A stretch of 64,000 nt of DNA from positions 33,276 to 97,275 of the forward strand of contig CACEEJ010000002.1 in assembly GCA_902558545.1 (NCBI GenBank), given 5' to 3'. Positions 28,617 through 38,138 of this stretch are shown here, one piece after another. The position numbers were made by a program, and so were the translations under genes. Origin of the DNA: an uncultured Pelagibacteraceae bacterium (GTDB taxonomy: Bacteria > Pseudomonadota > Alphaproteobacteria > Pelagibacterales > Pelagibacteraceae). The notes below the pieces were generated by a model. It had not been told where the DNA came from and searched no databases. It worked only from the letters and a program-made list of their open reading frames with translations. Position 1 is the stretch's first letter. Every line of letters starts with the position of its first letter.

Positions 28617-30541
28617 TGTTAACTCAATTTGTAACCATATTAATTATCGTTTCTGTTATTGGCTGTATTCTTTATGGAAGAAGATTAATTAGAACTGAAA
28701 AAGTTGATGCCGTATTTGGTAATCCAGAAAGAGCAAAAGGTGGAACACACTGGGTAATAGTTGGAACTAGTGCAATTCTCATGTTGTGGCTTTATTATTC
28801 ATGGGATATCGCAAAAGGCTTCTATCCAAAATCAGCAAATGAATTATGCCAAGTTGCTAAAATTAATGAGTCATTATTAGGATTAAAATATCAATTTCCT
28901 ATTGAAGAAAGAGAATTCAAAAGTACATCAATTATAAAAATCGAAAATAAAAACCTTAAAAAAATTGCTAATGAAATAAATGGATCTCCAGATGTAGATG
29001 ATCAGCAAAAAACAATTCTAGTAAGCTATATAGATAGAACTTCAAAATTAATTCCTTTCTTAACAAGTGAAGAACTAATGGAAATGGAAACTAAAATTAA
29101 AATCAAAGAAATGACTGAGGAAATTAAACTTCTAAGTTCAAATTTCCAAAATAAAGATTATCCTTTCGAAACAGATGCTCAGAAAACCGAAAGACAAAAG
29201 CTTATTGATGAACAAGGTGGTTGGGGAATAACAACAATAGATTCTGGAAGTGGTTCTATAGAAAATACAATAGAAATACCAACTGCACCGCAAACAAATA
29301 GAGGTTTAAAATTTGCTGCAGCAGCTGCTGAACTTAAAATTATTGATGATAAATTTTTTAAACTAAGAAATCATAATCCACAGTTCAAAAATGCAATTAA
29401 ACAACTTAAAGATGACATTAAAGCATATAGAAAAAGTTTAGATGATAATCAGGAAATCGCATCCGATTATGCAAAGAACATAGTTAAAATTGCTAGAAGA
29501 ATAGAATTTGCAAGTATCTATCCCCCTAATGCATTAAATGAAATGCAAGAAGCAATAATTGAGTTTGATGAATTGCAAAATAAAGAACAAGGTGGATTGA
29601 GATTAATTGATGTCCTTTTATTTCCTGCTGGAACAATTGTTGCAAGTGGACCTACATGTTCAGAACAAGGATCAGGAAGATGGTTACCAAAACCATCTGA
29701 TACATTTAATAAATTCATTTTGATGTCAAAACCAAGTGTTGGCTACAAAAACATTCCTCTTTTATGGATTGAGATGGTTGATGTGAGTAAAATGATAGGG
29801 TTTATTTTACCAGATTGGATAGCAGATATATTGCCTGGTGAATATCCGGTGCATACTAAAGATGGAATTGTAAAAGAAAACTTTAAAAGCAATGTATTAA
29901 AAGTTGTTACAGGTGACTTTAAATTATTTAAAATACCTGTCCCATACGGACATATTTGGGATTCTTTTTTAAGAGTATTTTTAGGATTAATCTTCGGTAT
30001 TATAATCGGTGTACCTTTAGGATTATTTATGGGCCTAAACAGATTTGCAAAAGGTTTCTTCGATCCGTTAATAGAACTTTACAGACCTGTTCCTCCTCTT
30101 GCATGGGCACCTTTGATTATTTCTGTACTTGGAATTGATAACTCTGGAAAAGTATTTCTATTATTTATGGTCTCATTATCAATAATGATTATTTCTGCAA
30201 GAGCTGGTGCATCGGGAACACAACTCTCAAAAATACATGCAGCCCACTCATTAGGAGCTACAAAAAAACAAATATTAAGACATGTAATTTTCCCAAATTC
30301 ACTTCCTGAAATTCTAACAGGTATTAGGGTGGCTGTTGGTATGTGTTGGGGAACACTTGTTGCTGCAGAGTTTTTAGCAGGTACAACAGGTATCGGTTTT
30401 GTTGAAAATGTTGCTAAAAAGTACTTCCAATACGAAGTAATTTGGATAACGATATTTATTATGGGTCTGTTAGGTCTTTTATTTGATATTACACTAAGAA
30501 AAATAATAGATAAAACTATTCCTTGGCGTGGTAAAGGATAA
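28616..30541 (+). CDS. tauC: Taurine/sulfonate ABC transporter permease with large N-terminal periplasmic insertion
   Basis: C-terminal RPVPPLAWAPLIISVLGI permease core; first ~430 aa atypical. Confidence 0.85.
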   Translation: MLTQFVTILIIVSVIGCILYGRRLIRTEKVDAVFGNPERAKGGTHWVIVGTSAILMLWLYYSWDIAKGFYPKSANELCQVAKINESLLGLKYQFPIEEREFKSTSIIKIENKNLKKIANEINGSPDVDDQQKTILVSYIDRTSKLIPFLTSEELMEMETKIKIKEMTEEIKLLSSNFQNKDYPFETDAQKTERQKLIDEQGGWGITTIDSGSGSIENTIEIPTAPQTNRGLKFAAAAAELKIIDDKFFKLRNHNPQFKNAIKQLKDDIKAYRKSLDDNQEIASDYAKNIVKIARRIEFASIYPPNALNEMQEAIIEFDELQNKEQGGLRLIDVLLFPAGTIVASGPTCSEQGSGRWLPKPSDTFNKFILMSKPSVGYKNIPLLWIEMVDVSKMIGFILPDWIADILPGEYPVHTKDGIVKENFKSNVLKVVTGDFKLFKIPVPYGHIWDSFLRVFLGLIFGIIIGVPLGLFMGLNRFAKGFFDPLIELYRPVPPLAWAPLIISVLGIDNSGKVFLLFMVSLSIMIISARAGASGTQLSKIHAAHSLGATKKQILRHVIFPNSLPEILTGIRVAVGMCWGTLVAAEFLAGTTGIGFVENVAKKYFQYEVIWITIFIMGLLGLLFDITLRKIIDKTIPWRGKG

Positions 30542-30557
30542 ATGTTAAGGGGATGAA

Positions 30558-31562
30558 ATGAAGACCCCACTTTTAAAAAAACAAGTCATTAAAATATTCC
30601 AAAAATTTGGTCTAAGCAAAGATCATGCTTTAATTTCTACTAATGCATTAATTAATGCAGAATTAGTTGGTGCTTATGGACATGGTTTATCAAGACTTAA
30701 AATGTACTGTGATCGAATTTCTAAAAAAGTAATTAATCCAAAACCAAAAATTAAAATTAAAAAAATTTCTACTTCAATTTCTCACATTGATGCAAATAAT
30801 AGTATAGGTTTTGTTGCAGCTGATTTAGGAATTAAAACTGCAATTAAACATGCACAAAAAACTGGAATAGGAATGGTAGCGGTTAAAAATAGCGGTCACT
30901 ATGGTTTGTCTGGTTATTACGCAGAACAAGCAGTAAAGAAAAATTTAATTACAATGATCTATACAAATGCTCCTCCAGCAGTTGCACCACATGGTGCATT
31001 AAAAACATTGTTTGGGACAAATCCAATTTGTTTTGGATCCCCTACTGGTTCTAAAGTTCCATTTATTTTAGATACATCAATTTCAATGATTAATAGAGGA
31101 AAAATTAGAGTTGCAGCAAGAAACAATCAATCAATTCCTGCGGGAGTTGCTTTAGATAAATTTGGCAAACCAACTACAGATGCAAAAAAAGCATTAGCAG
31201 GGGTACAATTACCAATTGCAGGTTTTAGAGGTTCGGGACTTGCTTGGATGGTAGATATTTTAAGTGGAGTTTTAACTGGAGGAAATCACGCAGGTAGAGT
31301 TAAAGATCCTTTTGATGATTTTTCAGGTCCACAAAATATTGGACATTTATTCATTACTTTTAAAGCAAATTTATTTCAAAAAAATTATAACCAACGAATT
31401 AAAGATAATATTAAAACAATAAAAAAACTTCCTAAGATAAAAGGTGTTAAGGAAATAATGTATCCAGGACAAAATAAATATGCCCGGTATAAAAATAACT
31501 CAAAAAAAGAAATTTCTATACCGGATATAATAAAAAAAGATTTGGAAAACTTAATAAGTTAA
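30558..31562 (+). CDS. Malate/L-lactate (Ldh_2)-family dehydrogenase; possible sulfolactate/ureidoglycolate-type
   Basis: GAYGHGLSRL, NSGHYGLSGYYAEQAV, LFGTNPICFGSPTG. Confidence 0.85.
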   Translation: MKTPLLKKQVIKIFQKFGLSKDHALISTNALINAELVGAYGHGLSRLKMYCDRISKKVINPKPKIKIKKISTSISHIDANNSIGFVAADLGIKTAIKHAQKTGIGMVAVKNSGHYGLSGYYAEQAVKKNLITMIYTNAPPAVAPHGALKTLFGTNPICFGSPTGSKVPFILDTSISMINRGKIRVAARNNQSIPAGVALDKFGKPTTDAKKALAGVQLPIAGFRGSGLAWMVDILSGVLTGGNHAGRVKDPFDDFSGPQNIGHLFITFKANLFQKNYNQRIKDNIKTIKKLPKIKGVKEIMYPGQNKYARYKNNSKKEISIPDIIKKDLENLIS

Positions 31563-31748
31563 CATCGTTAGAGCACCCAAAGAAACGATAACTGATGATA
31601 AAATTATTGTTCGTTTAACTTTTTCCTTCTTTTTTTCTTCTAGAAGTCTTTGCTTTAGAACATCCACGTTAACTCTTTTTGGAGTTTCGACATATTGAGA
31701 GGGGGTCTCTACAATCTCGGATGTTCTATGTAAGCTTTCTGTACTCAT
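31551..31748 (-). CDS. Small tail-anchored membrane protein, unknown
   Basis: 65 aa, C-terminal TM, NVDVLKQRLLEEKKKEKVKR motif related to 21429..21638. Confidence 0.6.
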   Translation of the reverse strand: MSTESLHRTSEIVETPSQYVETPKRVNVDVLKQRLLEEKKKEKVKRTIILSSVIVSLGALTMLTY

Positions 31749-31835
31749 ATTTCGTTTATAAGTTTAATTTTAATCATTATTAGTTTAATTTTTACATACT
31801 AGGGTTGTCCAAAATGGGTTGACTCTAATATTGCT

Positions 31836-31870
31836 TTTGTTCATATTGGGTTTTTTTTTAAAATATGAAC
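31836..31870 (+). promoter_or_regulatory. Candidate promoter plus inverted repeat over start codon of the regulator
   Basis: GTTCATATT...AATATGAAC (31839-31847/31862-31870) includes ATG at 31865; TTGACT (31819) -17 nt- CATATT upstream. Confidence 0.45.
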
Positions 31871-32827
31871 ACAATACCAAGTATTTCTGAACATATTGAT
31901 GAGAAGGTAATCAATAAAGTAATTCAAGATAATTTTGCCGCACTGGCACCCGCTTATTTTACTTTAACAAGTAACTGGTTTGTAAGAGCCTATGATCATT
32001 ATAAAGACATAGATAAGTTTGTCCTAATTATATATTTGATACATCAAGACCTTATATATTTCAGACAAAATGGAGTAAAAATTAACTACGACACATTTTA
32101 TAAAGATAAACCAATCGAAATTAATAAAATTAATATTTCAGACATCTCAAAAGATCTAGGAATTCCTAAAGAAAGTATTAGAAGAAAAGTTTTAGAATTA
32201 GAAAAACTAAAAGTAATTAAAAGAATTGGTAAGAAAATGTTTGTTGTTCGAGACACACTTTACTCAGCTAAAGCAGTCGATACTCTTACAGAGGTTGCAA
32301 ATATCTTGTATGAATTTAATAAAATTTTAAAAAAGGAAAAATTAGTAAATGAAGTTTATTCTCATAAAGAAATTATATTAGCAATAAAAGAAAATTTTTC
32401 TTACTGCTTGTATCAATTTAATAAATTTTGGTTTATTTTTATAAAAAGATGGAGAGAAGAATTAAAGGATTTAGAAGTTTTTGCAATCGGCATGGTTGTG
32501 CTAATAAATACAATTAAAAATCCAAAATTTACTCCAAAAAAACCAAATTTAGACTCATATAGAAAAGAGATTCAGGGATCAGATAAAAGAGGAGTTAATG
32601 CCATGTCAATTTCTGAGATAACTGGTATTCCTAGACCTACAGTTGTTAGAAAAATAAAATATTTAGTTGATAAAAAATTTCTTCATATAAATGAAAAAAA
32701 ATTAATTACATACAATGCTAAAGATAGTGCTTTTGTAACAACAAAAGGAATGGTGAATAAAAATATGCTTAGCTTAAGCCATTTTATTTATAAAGTTTTT
32801 AATCAAATAAGAATAATCAATACTTAA
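31865..32827 (+). CDS. Transcriptional regulator with two winged-HTH segments
   Basis: NISDISKDLGIPKESIRRKVLELEKLKVIKRIG and AMSISEITGIPRPTVVRKIKYLVDKKFLHI. Confidence 0.72.
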   Translation: MNTIPSISEHIDEKVINKVIQDNFAALAPAYFTLTSNWFVRAYDHYKDIDKFVLIIYLIHQDLIYFRQNGVKINYDTFYKDKPIEINKINISDISKDLGIPKESIRRKVLELEKLKVIKRIGKKMFVVRDTLYSAKAVDTLTEVANILYEFNKILKKEKLVNEVYSHKEIILAIKENFSYCLYQFNKFWFIFIKRWREELKDLEVFAIGMVVLINTIKNPKFTPKKPNLDSYRKEIQGSDKRGVNAMSISEITGIPRPTVVRKIKYLVDKKFLHINEKKLITYNAKDSAFVTTKGMVNKNMLSLSHFIYKVFNQIRIINT

Positions 32828-33675
32828 TTAGACTTTCTTAAAAAATAAATAAAAATAAATCCTGTTATATACATGATTAGTGCATAAGCACCTGTTGGTA
32901 ATGCATACAATATATCAGTACCAAATATTTGGGTAGAGACAAATAATGCTAACGTACCATTTTGTAATCCACATTCTAAAGCAATACACTTCATTTGTTT
33001 AACACCTGAAGCAAAAGCTTTTGCAATGTAATATGCGATGACCATCATTGAAATATTTAAAATTAAAGCAATTAGGCCTGCTTGTTTAATAAAGCTAATA
33101 AAATTTTCTCTTTCTGAATAAAAAGCCGCTACAAAAAACACAGCAAACAAAATAATATTGAGTTTATTAAATATTTCAACTTTAGAGGATATAAAATTTT
33201 CAGCAAATTTTCTGATAATCATTCCTAATATTACAGGTACTGTCACAACTAAAAACATTTTTAAAGCTATTCCTGTCATTGAAATGTTTTGAGAGACTTC
33301 TGTTATCCCTAACATGTCTGCAGATGTAAAGATTATTAAAGGAACAGTGATAATACTTAATAAACTAATAACAGCTGTTAAAGATATTGATAATGCAACA
33401 TCACCATCAGCAAATTTTGTCATTACATTAGATGTTACACCTCCTGGAGCTGCAGCTATAATCATAACCCCTATTGCTATTTCAGGCGGTGTTTTTAAAA
33501 TTAAAATTAATATGTATGCTACAATTGGAAGAATTATTAATTGAGAAATAAAACCAACTATAAAATCTTTTGGTGCTTTGAATACTCTTCCAAAATCTTC
33601 TAGCTTTAATCCTAGGCCTAAGCCTAACATTATCAGAGCCAAAATGATTGGCGCTATCTTAGTTACAATCTCCAA
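32824..33675 (-). CDS. Bile acid:sodium symporter family transporter
   Basis: MLGLGLGLKLEDFGRV, AAAPGGVTSNVMTKFADGDVALS, ALECGLQNGTLAL. Confidence 0.88.
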   Translation of the reverse strand: MEIVTKIAPIILALIMLGLGLGLKLEDFGRVFKAPKDFIVGFISQLIILPIVAYILILILKTPPEIAIGVMIIAAAPGGVTSNVMTKFADGDVALSISLTAVISLLSIITVPLIIFTSADMLGITEVSQNISMTGIALKMFLVVTVPVILGMIIRKFAENFISSKVEIFNKLNIILFAVFFVAAFYSERENFISFIKQAGLIALILNISMMVIAYYIAKAFASGVKQMKCIALECGLQNGTLALFVSTQIFGTDILYALPTGAYALIMYITGFIFIYFLRKSN

Positions 33676-33829
33676 TGACTTCCCCCTCTTAAAAAAAATT
33701 ATACAATATTTTTAATTTAATAACTAAAATAAATTTTAAACCTAGAAGTGAATTTCGTAATAAAATAGTAACAATTTTTAATAAAACATATTAACTTTCA
33801 GAACAATATAACTTTAGAGAGAGGAAATA

Positions 33830-34867
33830 ATGAAAAATCTAATCAAGATAGCATCTATTGTCCTTCTTTTTTCAATAACATTGTTTGGTCTTACAAACAA
33901 AGCTTCTGCAGCAAAATTAACTTTATATTGCAGTGTAGAAATTGATGTTTGTGAAATGCTTGAACAAGCTTATGAAAAAGAGACAGGCACAAAAGTTGCA
34001 ATGACAAGAGCAAGTAGTGGTGAAACTTTTGCTAAAATTAAAGCAGAAGGATCTAATCCAAAAGGAGATGTTTGGTTTGGTGGAACAGGTGATCCACATT
34101 TAACAGCTGCTCAGGAAAATTTAACAGAGAAATATAAATCAAAACATTTCGATGATTTATTACCTGCAGCTCAAAACCAAGCTAAAAATGCTGATTATAA
34201 ATCTGTAGGGATTTATGTTGGTGCATTAGGTTTTGGATACAATAAAGATCTTTTAGCTAAAAAAGGTCTTCCAGCTCCAAAATCATGGATGGACTTAACA
34301 AAACCTATTTATAAAGGTGAAATCCAAGTAGCAAATCCTAATTCATCTGGAACTGCTTACACAACTTTAGCTACAATTCTTCAAATTTTTGGAGAAGATA
34401 AAGGTTGGGATTACATGAAAAAACTTCATGCAAATATAAATACTTACACAAAATCTGGTTCTGCTCCAATTAAAGCGACTGGAAGAGGTGAAAACTTAAT
34501 TGGTATTTGTTTCCAACACGATGGTGTGAAACAAACTAAAAAAGGTTTACCTGTTGTAACGGTATCTCCTGCTGAGGGTACTGGTTATGAGGTTGGATCA
34601 ATGAGTATTATTGCTGGGGCAAGAAATATGAAGGAAGCTAAGAAGTTTTATGACTGGGCATTAAGTCCTGCAATACAAACTATGGTTTTCACTTCAGGAA
34701 AATCTTTGCAAGTACCATCAAATACTAAAGCAAAAGCTGATCCTGATGCTCCAGATTTATCTACAATAAACTTGATTGATTACAATTTTAAAGTTTATGG
34801 AGATAAAGCTACTAGAGCGAGCCTGTTATCCAAGTGGGATAACGATGTATCTGTAATTCCTAGATAA
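33830..34867 (+). CDS. ABC transporter substrate-binding protein, AfuA/FbpA (Fe3+ / phosphorylated or anionic ligand) family
   Basis: Signal peptide; LYCSVEIDVCEMLEQAYEKETG, NPNSSGTAYTTLATILQ. Confidence 0.82.
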   Translation: MKNLIKIASIVLLFSITLFGLTNKASAAKLTLYCSVEIDVCEMLEQAYEKETGTKVAMTRASSGETFAKIKAEGSNPKGDVWFGGTGDPHLTAAQENLTEKYKSKHFDDLLPAAQNQAKNADYKSVGIYVGALGFGYNKDLLAKKGLPAPKSWMDLTKPIYKGEIQVANPNSSGTAYTTLATILQIFGEDKGWDYMKKLHANINTYTKSGSAPIKATGRGENLIGICFQHDGVKQTKKGLPVVTVSPAEGTGYEVGSMSIIAGARNMKEAKKFYDWALSPAIQTMVFTSGKSLQVPSNTKAKADPDAPDLSTINLIDYNFKVYGDKATRASLLSKWDNDVSVIPR

Positions 34868-34879
34868 TTTTAGGAATTA
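34854..34879 (+). promoter_or_regulatory. 9-bp inverted repeat spanning SBP stop codon and abutting permease start codon
   Basis: TAATTCCTA-GATAATTT-TAGGAATTA then ATG at 34880. Confidence 0.7.
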
Positions 34880-37078
34880 ATGAGAGGACTCGTTATCTGT
34901 TGGATGCTCATAGGAGGATTGGGCTTCCTAGTCTTTCCATGGTATGTAACAGGTGACGGGTTTTTCTCAATAAACTGGATACTAGAATATTCTTTAGAGG
35001 ATTATGGTTCTGTATTACCTCAAGTATTTATAAATAAAAAATATTGGCTTTTACCAATATTACTTCCTCTAATTTTTCCTTTATCAACATTTAAATTAAA
35101 TCAGAACAATCCGATATATTCTAAAATTTTCTTATACTCAGGGTTAATTGGTTTTTTTTACTTTTTTCTTCAGGGATTTTCTATTGGTATAAGAGGATGG
35201 AATTTTGAAATTTTACAATCTATTTTTGGTGATGTAGAAAATCAATTTGGTGTTGGTTCAGGTGCAGTTTTAACTTGTTGTACATTTGTATTTTATATCA
35301 CTCATGGTCTTTCAGCACGTGGGTGGTTGAATGGGGATAATTTTATAGTTGGAAGTATAGGTAGTATTATAATTTTAGTTTCAACTTTTGTATTTTTTCC
35401 AATTTTCAGAATGTTTGCAGTTGCTTTTAAAGGAACCGAAGGTGGATATGAAATAAGTAATTTTTCAGACAAAATATTTAATAAAGGAATTTGGGGGCTG
35501 GATTGCCTTTATAGTGATTATGCTTGTGGTGTTTTTTGGAATACTGTTACTATGGGTACACTCACTGCATTTTCATCAACAATTTTGGGGTTAGCTTTTG
35601 CTTTATTAGTTGCAAGAACTAGTTTCAGATTTAAAAAAACAATAAGAGTATTATCTGTATTACCAATAATTACTCCACCATTTGTAATTGGATTAGCGAT
35701 AATAATTTTATTTGGAAGAACTGGTGTTGTGAGTTCGTTTCTTGAATGGGGATTTGACATTGAACCTTCTAGATGGATTTATGGTTTACCAGGAATATGG
35801 TTTGCCCAAACACTTGCTTTTACCCCTATTGCATTTTTAGTTTTAATTGGTGTTGTTGAAAGTGTCAGTCCATCTATGGAAGAAGCATCTCAAACCTTGA
35901 GGGCTTCTAAATGGCAAGTTTTTAAAACAGTTACCTTACCATTAATGAGACCTGGAATAGCAAATGCGTTTCTACTTGGTTTTATAGAAAGTTTAGCAGA
36001 CTTTGGTAACCCTTTAGTACTAGGAGCAGAATACGATGTATTATCTACTGAAATATTTTTTGCAATTGTTGGCGCACAGTACGATGAAACTAAAGCAGCA
36101 ATACTAGCTATGATTTTATTATCTGTTGTTCTAGTAGTATTTTATTTACAAAACCAATGGTTAGGAAAAAAATCCTATATTTCAATTTCAGGCAAAGGAG
36201 ATAGTGGTGTTCATCCAGAGCTTCCAAATAAAACAAAATGGGTAATTTATTCAACTGTGCTTCCGTGGGCTTTATTGACATTTATAATTTATGTAATGAT
36301 CATGTTTGGTGGATTTGTAGAAATGTGGGGTGTCGATCATAGCTTTACATTAAGACATTATATTGAAGCTTTTAGTGTTGATTGGGTAAAAGAGAGAGGT
36401 TTCTTATGGACAGGAACTGCTTGGAATTCCTTTAATACTACATTTACGATTGCTTTAATTTCCTCTTTACCGACTGCTGCAATAGGAATTTTAACTGCAT
36501 ATCTTCTAACAAGACATAAGTTCAAAGGAAAAAATGCTTTTGAATTTGGTACGATGTTGAGCTTTGCAATACCTGGTAGTGTTATCGGTGTAAGTTACGT
36601 TTTTGCTTTTAATGTTCCTCCTCTTGAAATAACAGGAACTGGAATAATCTTAGTGATTGCATTTGTATTTAGAAATATGCCTGTTGGAGTTAGAGCAGGA
36701 ATAGCTGCTATGAACCAACTTGATCCACACCTAGATGAAGCTTCATCGACTTTAAACGCTTCTAGCGCCCAAACATTTAGGAATATAATACTTCCTTTAC
36801 TTAAGCCTGCCATTACAGCATCTTTAGTTTTTAGTTTTGTAAGAGCCATGACGGCAATTAGTGCAGTTATCTTCTTAGTAAGTGCAAATTATGACTTGGC
36901 TGTTTCTTACATTCTGGGAAGATTAGAAAATAATGACTACGGCCTTGCAATAGTGTATTCATCTGCTTTAATTGTAGTAATGCTGATTACAATTACATTA
37001 ATGCAATTAATAATAGGAAAACGTAAATTAGGAAGAAGAGATCAAGCCGCCGGAATTTTACAAGGAAATTTAGGATAA
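34880..37078 (+). CDS. ABC transporter permease, AfuB/FbpB two-domain type
   Basis: Two binding-protein-dependent permease EAA-type motifs (EEASQTLRASKWQ; DEASSTLNASSAQ). Confidence 0.88.
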   Translation: MRGLVICWMLIGGLGFLVFPWYVTGDGFFSINWILEYSLEDYGSVLPQVFINKKYWLLPILLPLIFPLSTFKLNQNNPIYSKIFLYSGLIGFFYFFLQGFSIGIRGWNFEILQSIFGDVENQFGVGSGAVLTCCTFVFYITHGLSARGWLNGDNFIVGSIGSIIILVSTFVFFPIFRMFAVAFKGTEGGYEISNFSDKIFNKGIWGLDCLYSDYACGVFWNTVTMGTLTAFSSTILGLAFALLVARTSFRFKKTIRVLSVLPIITPPFVIGLAIIILFGRTGVVSSFLEWGFDIEPSRWIYGLPGIWFAQTLAFTPIAFLVLIGVVESVSPSMEEASQTLRASKWQVFKTVTLPLMRPGIANAFLLGFIESLADFGNPLVLGAEYDVLSTEIFFAIVGAQYDETKAAILAMILLSVVLVVFYLQNQWLGKKSYISISGKGDSGVHPELPNKTKWVIYSTVLPWALLTFIIYVMIMFGGFVEMWGVDHSFTLRHYIEAFSVDWVKERGFLWTGTAWNSFNTTFTIALISSLPTAAIGILTAYLLTRHKFKGKNAFEFGTMLSFAIPGSVIGVSYVFAFNVPPLEITGTGIILVIAFVFRNMPVGVRAGIAAMNQLDPHLDEASSTLNASSAQTFRNIILPLLKPAITASLVFSFVRAMTAISAVIFLVSANYDLAVSYILGRLENNDYGLAIVYSSALIVVMLITITLMQLIIGKRKLGRRDQAAGILQGNLG

Positions 37079-38133
37079 TGAAAAAAGCAGAAGTAAAGTT
37101 TGAAAATATAACAAAAAAATTTAATGAAACTACAGCAGTAGATAATGTTAGCTGTAAATTTGAAGCTGGAACTTTAACTACTTTGCTTGGTCCATCTGGT
37201 TGTGGAAAAACTACTTCACTAAGAATTATTGCAGGTCTAGAAAGAGCTACCAGTGGTAAAATATTAGTAGATGATGAAGACGTAACATTATTGCCTGCAA
37301 CTGACAGAGATGTATCAATGGTATTTCAATCTTATGCTTTGTTTCCACATATGAGTGTTCTTGAAAATGTTTCGTATGGCTTAAAAATGGTCAATGTAAA
37401 TAAGGAAGAATATATTCAAAAATCTTTAGAAACTCTAAAATTGGTAAATTTAGAGGGGTATGAAAACAGGATGCCATCAGAACTATCTGGTGGACAGCAG
37501 CAAAGGGTTGCGGTTGCAAGAGCAATTGTGTTGGAACCAAAAGTACTGCTTTTCGATGAACCTCTTTCTAACTTAGATGCAAAATTAAGAAGACAAGTAA
37601 GAGAAGATATTAGAGAAATTCAACAAAAATTAGGAGTTACAACTATTTATGTAACCCATGACCAAGAAGAAGCGTTAGCTATTTCTGATAAAGTTATTGT
37701 GATGAATAATGCAGTCATCGCTCAAGAAGGTAGTCCAAAAGATCTTTATAATTCTCCACAAAATAAATTTGTAGCTAATTTTATAGGTGATGCAAATGTA
37801 GTAAAAGCTGAAATCTTAAATAAACAATCTAACTCTTATGATTTAAAAATAGCTGAAATGAATATTAAAATGCAAAGTGATAAAGATTTTGAAAAAACTG
37901 TTTCTGTAGCGCTTAGACCTGAAAAAATTTCAATTAATAAAGATAAAAAAGAAAATTCTATTCATGCAACTGTAAATAATGCTTCATTTGTGGGAAGTAG
38001 CTATCAATATATATTAAATTCAAATGCTGGGAAACTGTTTGTAATTTCTGGAGAAACAAATGACATATTTAGAGTTGGAGAAGAAGTCTTTTTAAGTATA
38101 AATGACCAAGAAGTAAAAATTCTTAACGATTAA
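37078..38133 (+). CDS. ABC transporter ATP-binding protein (AfuC/FbpC/PotA-like, TOBE)
   Basis: GPSGCGKTT, LSGGQQQRVAVARAI, LLFDEPLSNLDAKLR. Confidence 0.92.
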   Translation: MKKAEVKFENITKKFNETTAVDNVSCKFEAGTLTTLLGPSGCGKTTSLRIIAGLERATSGKILVDDEDVTLLPATDRDVSMVFQSYALFPHMSVLENVSYGLKMVNVNKEEYIQKSLETLKLVNLEGYENRMPSELSGGQQQRVAVARAIVLEPKVLLFDEPLSNLDAKLRRQVREDIREIQQKLGVTTIYVTHDQEEALAISDKVIVMNNAVIAQEGSPKDLYNSPQNKFVANFIGDANVVKAEILNKQSNSYDLKIAEMNIKMQSDKDFEKTVSVALRPEKISINKDKKENSIHATVNNASFVGSSYQYILNSNAGKLFVISGETNDIFRVGEEVFLSINDQEVKILND

Positions 38134-38138
38134 ATATT

